Positions 8,406-15,899 of a DNA stretch of 64,000 nt are shown one piece after another. A program made the position numbers and the translations under genes. Where the stretch lies: assembly GCA_016872495.1 (NCBI GenBank), contig VGZT01000002.1, forward strand, positions 1 through 64,000. Direction: 5' to 3'. Every line of letters begins with the position of its first letter. Position 1 is the first letter of the stretch. The DNA is from SAR202 cluster bacterium. Its GTDB lineage: Bacteria > Chloroflexota > Dehalococcoidia > Lucifugimonadales > Lucifugimonadaceae. Below the pieces are notes generated by a model. That model did not search any database and was not told the origin of the DNA. It worked only from the letters and a program-made list of their open reading frames with translations.

Positions 8406-9092
8406 TCAAGCTGAGATTCGGTGGACTACCGAGGACCAGATCGCTCGCCGGGCCTGTTCGATGGCGTCAGAGCGCGGTCGGTCGACGGGCACGCGGCGGG
8501 CGATTTCGCGATCCCGTAGTCTCGCCAGCGCCGGGCAGTGGACGAGGAACCGGCCCAGTACGATGCGGTCTCCGCCGAGCGCGAGGTGATCGAGCCTCCC
8601 GGCAAGCGGCCCGCACGATTCTTGCCAGGCCGAGCAGGCGCGGTCGAACAGGGCTTCGATCCACTGGTCCCGGTTGCGTTCCCAGCGCCGCTGCGACTGA
8701 CCGCCCGCCCTGTGGCGTCCGTGTACATATCGGCTACCGCCCCTGGCAACTTCGACTGCCCCGTTGTTGACCACGCCGACCGCGAAATAGCCGAGTCGCA
8801 AGAGGACGACGCCGATTCGGCGCGGCTCGGACAGGGTGCGCCGAAGATCAGCCTTCCAATCGGTGTAGGGGGGGGCGGGCGCGAACGGGGGGACAATGGC
8901 CAATTGCATTGCCGGTCCTGATATCAGGTACACACCAGTGCGGCTGGTGCGGGCACTGCCCGGCAACCACTCCCAATCGTCGGCCAGCACGCTGCTTTCC
9001 GGGCAGTATGTCCCCTCTTCCGTTCGAATTCCAGCCAGCAGCTCATCGATCCGACCGACCGACCACGTCTCGTTCAGGACGCGGCCGTTCAT
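8406..9092 (-). CDS. acVLRF1-family peptidyl-tRNA hydrolase (Vms1/eRF1-like)
   Basis: The 228-residue protein resembles the bacterial Vms1-like release-factor family, which cleaves peptidyl-tRNA on stalled 50S-nascent chain complexes. The core shows GVVLLRLGYFAVGVV, then HGRHRAGGQSQRRWERNRDQ, which contains the GGQ triplet used by release factors for hydrolysis. Next comes DHLALGGDRIVLGRFL and a C-terminal PRSDAIEQARRAIWS. The N-terminal 90 residues (DDWEWLPGSA, TGVYLISGP) fit the same family. The gene lies 48 bases after the Gfo/Idh/MocA gene on the same strand. Family assignment rests on pattern recall; activity depends on the intact GGQ, which is present. Confidence 0.75.
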   Translation of the reverse strand: MNGRVLNETWSVGRIDELLAGIRTEEGTYCPESSVLADDWEWLPGSARTSRTGVYLISGPAMQLAIVPPFAPAPPYTDWKADLRRTLSEPRRIGVVLLRLGYFAVGVVNNGAVEVARGGSRYVHGRHRAGGQSQRRWERNRDQWIEALFDRACSAWQESCGPLAGRLDHLALGGDRIVLGRFLVHCPALARLRDREIARRVPVDRPRSDAIEQARRAIWSSVVHRISA

Positions 9093-9140
9093 GGTGTCGT
9101 GTCAGGACCGACCGGCAGGAAACAACGATGGGCGGGCATG

Positions 9141-10319
9141 TCACGATGCGGGGGGCTTTGTCCGGTATTTTGCGTACTGTGGGCTATTCGAGAAGGCGTC
9201 TATTGAGACGCGCTCACCTTTGCGCTCGTCCGAGACGTTTGCCGCCAGGACCGCAGCCAGCGAGTTCAGCCCGCCACGAAAATCGGTCTTGAGCAGACCC
9301 TGGTCCTGCTGGGACACGGCCCTGACAAACGCCTGGTCGAGCTTGAGCGTGTTGTGCTGGCCCATCGCATCCTGGTGAGGTCCCCTTGCGAGGATGTGGC
9401 GTAGCTCTGCGTCGGTAGGACGCTTCGCGGGCCTGAACTCCTTGCCTTCGTACCAGTAGCCGACGAGGTCGTCCTCGAACTTCACCAGGCTGCGCGACGA
9501 CAGGATGTAGTCGTAGCGCTCGTTGGCCATCACGCGCCCCGGGCGGGTGAAGATGAGGCTGGCGACCCAGCCTTTCTTGAACCCGTACGTGACGTGGTAG
9601 GCGATCGGATTGTCGCCCTGCTCTTCGACGTCGGCGGCAGGCCGCGGGACGTACGCCGACTGCACCCAGGCGACGTCGTCATGTCCCCAGAAGCGCATCA
9701 GGTCCGTCTGGTGGATGCCGGCCTCGACGACCGTTGTCCCTGACCAGGCGCGGTGGGCGGTCCAGATCCGGCTTTTCGGCCCGCCGAGCTTCTCGGCCGC
9801 CGTGTGTTTCACGCCGTGGCTTTCCACTGGTGCGATTACGACCATCGAGACGCTGGCCATGGTCTTGTCCGCGAGGTGCTCGCGCAGCACCCCGTACCAG
9901 TTGTCGTAGCGCATCTGGAATCCGACTGTCGAGATCACTCCGGCCTTCTCGATCTCGTCGGCCATTTCCTTCGCCTCGTCGAAGAAGAGCGTCATCGGCT
10001 TTTCCGCCAGGACATGTATGCCTTTCCGGACAGCCCGGACGATTTCTCGCTTGTGCAGGTTCGGCGGGATCACGAACAGGACGGCGTCCGGCCGGGCCTC
10101 CTTGATGAGGTCGTCGACGTCGTCGAAAAGGCCGATATCGCGCTGGCGATAGGCGGGAACCTTCTGCTTGATGTTGGTTTCGACCAGGTTGTCCGGGTTA
10201 GGGTCGGCGAGGGCGACAAGCCGCGCCTCTTCGTGTTCCTGCAGCGCCACCAGCGCTGCGACGTGCTGGAGGCCGCGCTGGCCAACGCCGGCTACGGCAA
10301 CCTTGACAGGCGTGCTCAT
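9141..10319 (-). CDS. Gfo/Idh/MocA-family NAD(P)-dependent oxidoreductase
   Basis: The 392-residue enzyme has an N-terminal Rossmann fold (VAVAGVGQRGLQH) and the family AEKPMTL motif, whose Lys is catalytic. A C-terminal alpha/beta substrate domain contains EAGIHQTDLMRFWG, with the conserved His used in sugar dehydrogenases. These enzymes oxidise or reduce sugars, inositols and similar polyols. The start at 10319 follows AAAGAAAGG; an in-frame extension upstream is basic and not needed. It is divergent, across 158 bases, from the enolase operon, so a shared substrate pathway is likely. Exact substrate unknown. Confidence 0.85.
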   Translation of the reverse strand: MSTPVKVAVAGVGQRGLQHVAALVALQEHEEARLVALADPNPDNLVETNIKQKVPAYRQRDIGLFDDVDDLIKEARPDAVLFVIPPNLHKREIVRAVRKGIHVLAEKPMTLFFDEAKEMADEIEKAGVISTVGFQMRYDNWYGVLREHLADKTMASVSMVVIAPVESHGVKHTAAEKLGGPKSRIWTAHRAWSGTTVVEAGIHQTDLMRFWGHDDVAWVQSAYVPRPAADVEEQGDNPIAYHVTYGFKKGWVASLIFTRPGRVMANERYDYILSSRSLVKFEDDLVGYWYEGKEFRPAKRPTDAELRHILARGPHQDAMGQHNTLKLDQAFVRAVSQQDQGLLKTDFRGGLNSLAAVLAANVSDERKGERVSIDAFSNSPQYAKYRTKPPAS

Positions 10320-10477
10320 GTAAGGGCCTTTCTTTTTACGTGGATGGGGGACGGCTTTGAGAGCCGCCACGTGGGCAGTTTAGCAGCCACCAATTGCATT
10401 CCCGGGTTGGCAGGCGTTCAATACCGCGCTGTTGCAGACGATCAGTGCCTGGCTGTGCGATTGGAGTTTCCGTCCCA

Positions 10478-11623
10478 ATGAAGATCACGAAAGTCGAAAC
10501 GCTGCGAGCGAGCCGTTTTACCTGGGTCAAGGTCCACACCGATGAAGGCCTGCACGGCATCGGGGAGGCCCACCCGGCGAGCGGTACGTCAGGGTGGCCG
10601 AAGGCGGTGTATGGCGGCATCGAGTACTGCGCCGACTACGTGGTCGGGAAGAACCCGCTCGAGGTCGAGAAGCACTGGCAGCACATGTTTCGCCGGCAGC
10701 TGTTCAGGGGCGGGTCCGACATCATGTCCGCCATGTCTGCGATCGACCAGGCGCTGTGGGACATCGCGGGCAAGGCCGCCGGCCTTTCGGTGAGCCGCAT
10801 GCTGGGCGGTCCGGTCCGGGACCGTGTCAAGGTCTATGTGCACATCAACGGCGAAACGCCGGAGGCGCTGGCTGACGACGCTCGCCGCAGGGCGGATGAG
10901 GGGTACAAGGCGCTCCGCTTCTATCCGCTGGCGTCGCTCAGGCAGGGGATGCCAGACAGCTACCAGGGCATCGTGAGGACTGCGGTGGCGTTCACGAAGG
11001 CCGTGCGGGAGGCCGCAGGCCCGGACATCGACATCATGATCGACGTCGTCAACCGCCTGTCGCCCCCGGAGGCCATCGCCATCGGCCGCGCCCTCGAGGA
11101 GTTCGGGCTGTACTTTTTCGAGGACCCGATCGAGCCCGACAACATCGAAGCCATGGCGGACGTCGCACGGGCCATGCCTGTTCCGGTAGCGACCGGTGAA
11201 CGCATGTACACGCTCTACCAGTTCAGGGAACTGCTGGCCAGGAAGGGCGCCGCCTACATTCGGCCCGACCCGGCCCTGGCCGGCGGAATCAGCCAGATCA
11301 AGAAGATCGCGGGTCTGGCGGAGGCTGACTACGTCGGCGTCGTACCCCACAACCCGCTCAGCCCCGTCTCAACCGCGGTCTGCGCGCAGCTGTGCGCGGC
11401 GATCCACAACGTCCCGGTGCAGGAGTACACCGGAACCGAGCACGAGCCGCAGAAGCGCGATCTGGTCAACGACGTGCTGGAGGTGGAGGACGGCTTTCTG
11501 AAGATCCCGGATCGACCCGGGATCGGCATCGACCTCAACATCGAGGCCTTCAAGCATCACCCCCCTGTGCCGTACGAGCGCCCGATTGCCTACCATCCGG
11601 ACGGGTCGCTCAGGGAATACTAG
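10478..11623 (+). CDS. Enolase-superfamily sugar-acid dehydratase-like protein, paralog 1
   Basis: This 381-residue protein belongs to the mandelate racemase/galactonate dehydratase branch. The metal ligands are visible: Asp in MIDVVNRL, Glu in FFEDPIEP, Glu in VATGERMY. A general-base His lies in VPHNPLSPVST. The usual KxK position reads KALRFYPL, so a second-strand Lys base is absent, as in galactonate-type dehydratases. The N-terminal capping domain spans about residues 1-115. Family reaction: proton abstraction next to a carboxylate, usually dehydration of an aldonic acid to a 2-keto-3-deoxy acid. ATG at 10478 begins MKITKVETL. It is the first gene of a tight plus-strand operon and closely similar to the next gene. 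Confidence 0.85.
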   Translation: MKITKVETLRASRFTWVKVHTDEGLHGIGEAHPASGTSGWPKAVYGGIEYCADYVVGKNPLEVEKHWQHMFRRQLFRGGSDIMSAMSAIDQALWDIAGKAAGLSVSRMLGGPVRDRVKVYVHINGETPEALADDARRRADEGYKALRFYPLASLRQGMPDSYQGIVRTAVAFTKAVREAAGPDIDIMIDVVNRLSPPEAIAIGRALEEFGLYFFEDPIEPDNIEAMADVARAMPVPVATGERMYTLYQFRELLARKGAAYIRPDPALAGGISQIKKIAGLAEADYVGVVPHNPLSPVSTAVCAQLCAAIHNVPVQEYTGTEHEPQKRDLVNDVLEVEDGFLKIPDRPGIGIDLNIEAFKHHPPVPYERPIAYHPDGSLREY

Positions 11624-11625
11624 AC

Positions 11626-12771
11626 GTGAAAGTCACGCGCCTCGAGGTGCTCAGGGCGTCATGGTTCATGTGGGTCAAGGTCCACACCGACGAAGGGATA
11701 AGCGGGATCGGGGATCTTCATGGCGGGAGCGGCGGGGTAGGTGACCCTGCTGCGGTCCGGGCCGGCGTCGAAATGTGCGGCGACTATCTCGTCGGGAAGG
11801 ACCCGCTCCAGGTCGAGAACCACTGGCAGCACATGTTCCGCATGTGCCTGTTCCGGGGCGGCGCTGACCTGATGGCGGCAATCGGGTCGGTCGACATGGC
11901 CCTCTGGGACATCGCGGGCAAGGCGGCGGGACTCCCGGTCCACCGTCTGCTCGGAGGCCCGGTCAGGGATCGGGTCAAGGTGTACGGCCACCTGGTGGGC
12001 GACTCCCCGGAAGCCATGGCTGAAAACGCGCTGTCGATGAAGGAAAAAGGTTTCAAGGCCCTGCGGTTTTACCCGCTCGGCCCGTTCTCGGAAGGCGTCC
12101 CGGATTCGTACACCGGTATCGTGCGCCGCGTTGTGTCGTTCGTCGAAGCGGTGAGGGAGGCGGTCGGTCCGGACCTTGACCTCATGATCGATGTGGTCTG
12201 CAGGCTGACTCCCCCCGAGGCGATCGCGGTCGGCAGGGCGATCGAGCCATACGGGCTGTTCTTCTTCGAAGATCCGATCGAGCCCGACAACATCGACGTA
12301 ATGGCAATGGTGGCGGAGCGCCAGCCGGTGCCGATCGCGACCGGCGAAAGGCTCTACACGATCTACCAGTTCAGGGAGCTGCTGAACAAGAAGGCCGCGG
12401 CGTACATAAGGCCCGACCCGAGCGTTTCTGGCGGGATCACGAACCTGAAGAAGATGGCTGCGCAGGCCGAGGCTCAGTACGTCGGGATCGTCCCGCACAA
12501 CCCGTGCACACCGGTCATGACTGCTGCGAATCTGCAGATCTGCGGGGCCGTGCACAATGTCCCGGTGCTGGAGTACACCGCCAACGAACACCGGTCGCCA
12601 AAGTGCGACGTGGTGAACCGGCTGCCGGAGTTCCGGGACGGATTCTTGATGGTCCCAAAGGGGCCTGGGCTCGGGATCGAACTGGACGAAAAGGCCCTCA
12701 AACGGTTCCCGCCGGAGCGGCATTCTCGCGCCCCGGTCATGGCGGGCGACGGGTCGCTGCGGGACTATTAG
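11626..12771 (+). CDS. Enolase-superfamily sugar-acid dehydratase-like protein, paralog 2
   Basis: It starts at GTG two bases after the stop of paralog 1 and has the same length (381 residues). The same ligand pattern is kept: MIDVVCRL, FFEDPIEPDN, IATGERLY, VPHNPCTP, with ALRFYPL at the KxK position. Long stretches match paralog 1, for example around the ADLM/DIMS capping loop and the RPDP segment. Differences cluster in the N-terminal specificity loop (DLHGGSGG against EAHPASGT), suggesting divergence in substrate after duplication. Both may act on epimeric sugar acids, or together as a hetero-oligomer; the latter is only a guess. Confidence 0.85.
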   Translation: MKVTRLEVLRASWFMWVKVHTDEGISGIGDLHGGSGGVGDPAAVRAGVEMCGDYLVGKDPLQVENHWQHMFRMCLFRGGADLMAAIGSVDMALWDIAGKAAGLPVHRLLGGPVRDRVKVYGHLVGDSPEAMAENALSMKEKGFKALRFYPLGPFSEGVPDSYTGIVRRVVSFVEAVREAVGPDLDLMIDVVCRLTPPEAIAVGRAIEPYGLFFFEDPIEPDNIDVMAMVAERQPVPIATGERLYTIYQFRELLNKKAAAYIRPDPSVSGGITNLKKMAAQAEAQYVGIVPHNPCTPVMTAANLQICGAVHNVPVLEYTANEHRSPKCDVVNRLPEFRDGFLMVPKGPGLGIELDEKALKRFPPERHSRAPVMAGDGSLRDY

Positions 12772-12805
12772 TGACGGTCTTGGACCGCCTGCTGAGGAGC
12801 CATAA

Positions 12806-14023
12806 ATGACCACGGCGCAGTCTTTCGAGCTCGTAGTAAAGGGCGGCCGGGTCTTCGACCCCGCCCGGCGTATCGACGACATCCAGGACATTGGAATTTC
12901 CGGCGGCAAGATCGTCCGAGTCGCAAGATCGCTGGACACCGGCAAGGCGGCGCGCGTCGTCGAGGCGGGCGGCCGCCTGGTGGTGCCAGGCTTGATCGAC
13001 CTGCACACCCATGTCGCGGGGTCGCTGCGCAAGGCCGTTGGCGAAGACGCCTTCGTAGAGCCCGATGTCGCCGGCGTGCATGGCGGCGTGACCACGGTCG
13101 TCGACGCCGGATCCGTGGGCGCCTATACGTTCGGTGGCTTCAGCAGGTTTGTCATTCCGAACGCCCGCACGCGGATCATCTCGTTCCTGAACGCCGGGGC
13201 GGTAGGCATCTTCCAGGCCCCGGAGATACGTGACCGGGCGAGCATGGACGTTGAGTCGACGGTCGCTACCATCAAGGCGCACCCACAGGTTGTGAAGGGT
13301 GTGAAGTTCCGGATGGTCAGCCCGGCGATCGTGGACCTGGGCCTGGACCTGCCTAAGCTGGCCAAGCAGATGGCGGTGGAAGGCGGAGTCAGGGTGATGG
13401 TTCACGTCGGCGACATCATTGCCGACAACCCGAAGGGCGCCGAGCTTGCGCCGAAGCTGCTCTCGGAGGTCCTGACCGCGGGCGATATCGTCACCCACAC
13501 GACCAGCCACCGTGTCGGTGCGCTGCTGGGCCGGGACGGCAGACTCCTCCCGGAGGCGCTCGATGCCCGCAAGCGCGGGGTGAACTTCGACGTCGGCCAC
13601 GGCATGGCGAATTTCACGTTCAAGAGCGCGCGCACAGTACTGGACCAGGGGTTCATTCCGGACACCCTCAGTTCCGACCTGACGGTGCGTGGCCGATTTG
13701 GACCCTTGAAGAGCCTCACCGAGGTGATGGGCAAGTTCCTGGCGCTCGGACTCTCGCTCGAAGACGTGATCCGCATGACGACCAGTAATTCGGCGCGTTC
13801 CATCGGCATGGAGTCAGAACTCGGCTCACTGGCCGAAGGCAGGACGGCAGACATCTCGATCCTGGAGCTTCATGAAGGCAAGTTTCTTTTCAGGGACAAT
13901 TTCGGCGGGACGCTCGAGGGAAAGATCGCCATCGCGCCCTGGCGGGCGATCAGAGCGGGCCAGCCCATGCCGCTCGACCACGGCCCCCACCCCTGGGGAT
14001 GGCTCCCCGAGCGGGCAGGGTAG
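12806..14023 (+). CDS. Amidohydrolase (dihydroorotase/hydantoinase-like)
   Basis: The 405-residue metal-dependent hydrolase has the amidohydrolase layout. A small N-terminal beta domain is followed by DLHTHVAGS (two His ligands), VKGVKFRMV (a likely carbamylated Lys), MVHVGD and HTTSHRVG (His ligands), and LSSDLTVRG with the catalytic Asp. The C-terminal composite domain ends with ELHEGKFLFRDN. It resembles the EF_0837/AHA_3915-type uncharacterised amidohydrolases, which open cyclic amides or remove acyl groups. ATG at 12806 follows TGAGGAG. Its position after two dehydratases and before a PLP enzyme suggests an N-acylated or cyclic amino-acid-type substrate in this operon. Confidence 0.85.
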   Translation: MTTAQSFELVVKGGRVFDPARRIDDIQDIGISGGKIVRVARSLDTGKAARVVEAGGRLVVPGLIDLHTHVAGSLRKAVGEDAFVEPDVAGVHGGVTTVVDAGSVGAYTFGGFSRFVIPNARTRIISFLNAGAVGIFQAPEIRDRASMDVESTVATIKAHPQVVKGVKFRMVSPAIVDLGLDLPKLAKQMAVEGGVRVMVHVGDIIADNPKGAELAPKLLSEVLTAGDIVTHTTSHRVGALLGRDGRLLPEALDARKRGVNFDVGHGMANFTFKSARTVLDQGFIPDTLSSDLTVRGRFGPLKSLTEVMGKFLALGLSLEDVIRMTTSNSARSIGMESELGSLAEGRTADISILELHEGKFLFRDNFGGTLEGKIAIAPWRAIRAGQPMPLDHGPHPWGWLPERAG

Positions 14024-14064
14024 CCAGAGGATCAGTTGGCTTTCTCCGAGGAGGGGGATCGATC

Positions 14065-15114
14065 ATGGCGACCACCAGGACTGCTCAGAAAGTGCTGACT
14101 CGTTCGGAATTGCGGGCGAGGCTCGAGAAGCTGCCGAGGGTGCGGCTGGGACACCTTCCGACGCCGCTCGACGAGGCGCCGAGACTGAGCGAAGCCCTTG
14201 GCGGTCCCCGGATCCTGATCAAGCGGGACGATGCCACCGGAATGGCGTTCGGTGGAAACAAGGTCAGGCACTACGAGTTCGAGATGGGCCACGTCCGAGA
14301 CCTGGGCTACGACGCGCTGGTCAACATCATGGATTACCACTCGAACAACGCTCGCCTTACGGGCGCGGCCGCCAATCGGACGGGCCTGAAGTACGTCCTG
14401 ATTTTGAAGAACTCCAGTGGCCGCGCGGTGCAGGGGAATCGGCTCATCGACAAGCTGCTCGGGGCGGAGATCCACGACCTCGACGCGAAAGCCTCGAAAA
14501 AGGCAACGGAGTACGCGCGCGCCGTTGGTGACCGTTTGAGGAAGGAAGGCTACAACCCCTACCTGCTACAGGATCACGAGTTCCCGAAGATCGCCGGCAC
14601 CATCGCGTACCTGGACGGTGGTCTCGAGCTGGCGCAGCAGCTCGACGATCTGGGGATCAAGAAAAATGTCCACATCTTCGGCGTGGCCGGGCGCTCGACC
14701 GCGGGGTTGGTCCTGGCCTCGAAGAATCTCGGCCTGGGCTGGAAGGTGACCGGGGTCAGGGTCACGTACGACATCACGATGCAGGACTACCTCTACGACG
14801 TGGTCGGCGGGGCCGTGCGTGAGATGAAGCTTCCGGTCGGCTTTGAGCCGGACGACATGGAGGTTCTCGAAGACTACGTCGGCGAGGGCTACGGGATCAT
14901 GACCGAACAGGTCGCGGAGGCGATCCACCTGTTCGCGGGCAAGGAAGCACTGTTCGTCGACCCGAACTACACGGGCACGGTTGCCGCCGCGCTGGTGGAC
15001 CAGATTCGCAAGGGCCGCGTAGGCAAGGGGGAGACGGTCGTCTTCCTGCACACCGGGGGCCTGCCGGCGATATTCACGTTCGCCGACGAACTGGCCGGCT
15101 GGCGCGGCGCGTAA
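14065..15114 (+). CDS. D-cysteine desulfhydrase/ACC deaminase-family PLP enzyme
   Basis: The 349-residue fold-type II PLP protein carries the PLP Lys in AFGGNKVRHYE, preceded by ILIKRDDATGMAFG, and a glycine-rich phosphate loop (HIFGVAGRSTAGLVLASK). Family members deaminate or desulfurate D-amino acids or 1-aminocyclopropane-1-carboxylate, releasing ammonia. The ATG at 14065 has GAGGAGGGGG upstream. Substrate cannot be fixed: the residues that separate ACC deaminase from D-cysteine desulfhydrase were not assessed. As last gene of the operon, it could release the amino group of the product made by the amidohydrolase. Confidence 0.85.
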   Translation: MATTRTAQKVLTRSELRARLEKLPRVRLGHLPTPLDEAPRLSEALGGPRILIKRDDATGMAFGGNKVRHYEFEMGHVRDLGYDALVNIMDYHSNNARLTGAAANRTGLKYVLILKNSSGRAVQGNRLIDKLLGAEIHDLDAKASKKATEYARAVGDRLRKEGYNPYLLQDHEFPKIAGTIAYLDGGLELAQQLDDLGIKKNVHIFGVAGRSTAGLVLASKNLGLGWKVTGVRVTYDITMQDYLYDVVGGAVREMKLPVGFEPDDMEVLEDYVGEGYGIMTEQVAEAIHLFAGKEALFVDPNYTGTVAAALVDQIRKGRVGKGETVVFLHTGGLPAIFTFADELAGWRGA

Positions 15115-15146
15115 GACCGGCACTTGTGCCGCGCTCAGGCCGGTCT
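15114..15146. other. Inverted repeat in convergent intergenic region
   Basis: AGACCGGC at 15114-15121 and GCCGGTCT at 15139-15146 form a perfect 8-bp stem with a 17-base loop. It starts at the stop codon of the PLP enzyme gene. No T-run follows, so terminator function is possible but unproven. Confidence 0.45.
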
Positions 15147-15431
15147 GCGCGCCTTCAGGCTGAAAGAAAGCGGGATCTGAGGGAGTCCTTCCGGAATCCG
15201 CCAGAGCCCGCCAGCGCCCTGGACCATGCCCTTGAACATGCGCCACGCGAGCGCGGGCCTCTCACGGAACATCGCGATCCGAAGGCCCGCCTCCAGGAGA
15301 ACGTCGAAGATCTCTGACATCGGGTGGGGCCACTCGTTGGTTGGCAGCGCGTGCCGGAAGCTCGGGTCCGCGTAGTCGGGGTCCCCGTCTCCCTGTGGCT
15401 GGTACCTGATCCCGCCGCTGGCTGAATGCAC
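15135..15431 (-). pseudogene. C-terminal remnant of a class I SAM-dependent methyltransferase
   Basis: The 98-codon frame contains DPDYADPSF, then WPHPMSEIFDVLLEAGLRIA and GLPQIPLSFSLKARRP. This matches the end of small-molecule methyltransferases, where 'Hp..Ei...L..AGLrie.l.E' is followed by 'lPl.fsl.A.kP'. The SAM-binding N-terminal two thirds are absent: the upstream bases hold a dispersed short repeat (15466-15484) and the end of the next gene. A deletion probably removed the rest. No independent function is expected. Confidence 0.65.
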
Positions 15432-15465
15432 ACTGGCGCGGCAGGTGATCCCGTCACGCCCGGCG

Positions 15466-15484
15466 GCTGAACCTGTCGAAGCCC
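15466..15484 (+). repeat. Dispersed short repeat (CTGARCCTGTCGAAG type)
   Basis: GCTGAACCTGTCGAAGCCC is one of several intergenic copies in this window of a YTGAGCYYGTCGAAG consensus. Others lie at 51783-51797, 53052-53070 and 53089-53109. They resemble small extragenic palindromic elements seen in many GC-rich genomes. Confidence 0.5.
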
Positions 15485-15515
15485 CGGAACCGGGACGCGC
15501 CTCAGCGCGATCTGC

Positions 15516-15815
15516 CTAGGCGACCTCTTCGAGGATCTCGGTGTGGTGTGTCTTTTCCAGGGTCGGATAGATCTTTTCGAAGACCGAGGTGATAGCCGGG
15601 GTCTTTCGCACCTTTTCACGGGACGACTCGTAGGCCAGGACGCTCTCCCAGCGCTGCTCCGAATAGATCACTCCGTGGTCACCGTGCCATCCCCGGAGTA
15701 GCCGGGGGGCGTCAAATCCGGCGGCACCCATTGCGGCGCTTGCCTGCTTGAGGAGCGCCAGCATCTGTCCCCCATGGCCGGCCTTCGGGACATAAGTGCG
15801 GCGAACGATGATCAT
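15516..15815 (-). CDS. Small unknown protein (ABM/NIPSNAP-like ferredoxin-fold guess)
   Basis: The 99-residue protein starts at ATG 15815 (MIIVRRTYVPKAG) and has the look of a small dimeric alpha/beta-barrel monooxygenase-like domain. A first strand is followed by a helix (HGGQMLALLKQASAAM), a strand (VIYSEQRWESVLAYE) and a helix with KTPAITSVFEKIYP. No catalytic motif can be named. It lies after the FBP aldolase/phosphatase terminator, on the same strand, and before the methyltransferase remnant. A fold-level guess only. Confidence 0.6.
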   Translation of the reverse strand: MIIVRRTYVPKAGHGGQMLALLKQASAAMGAAGFDAPRLLRGWHGDHGVIYSEQRWESVLAYESSREKVRKTPAITSVFEKIYPTLEKTHHTEILEEVA

Positions 15816-15833
15816 CAAGGGCCCCCAGAGGCT

Positions 15834-15866
15834 GAAAAACGTGGCCCCGGGTGCTCCCGGGGCCAC
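15834..15866 (-). terminator. Rho-independent terminator after FBP aldolase/phosphatase
   Basis: On the minus strand GTGGCCCCGGG (15866-15856), loop AGCA and CCCGGGGCCAC (15851-15841) form a perfect 11-bp stem, followed directly by GTTTTTC. It ends the FBP aldolase/phosphatase transcript 34 bases beyond its stop. Confidence 0.85.
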
Positions 15867-15899
15867 GAATGTTACTCGAGTGCGGTACGCGGCCGGCCT

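Noticed and set aside
7724-8770. 348-codon plus-strand ORF
   Set aside because: Antisense to the decayed kinase/regulator and to the acVLRF1-type gene; no protein-like pattern.
11659-13095. 478-codon minus-strand ORF
   Set aside because: Antisense to enolase paralog 2 and the amidohydrolase; composition is His/Arg/Asp-rich shadow coding.
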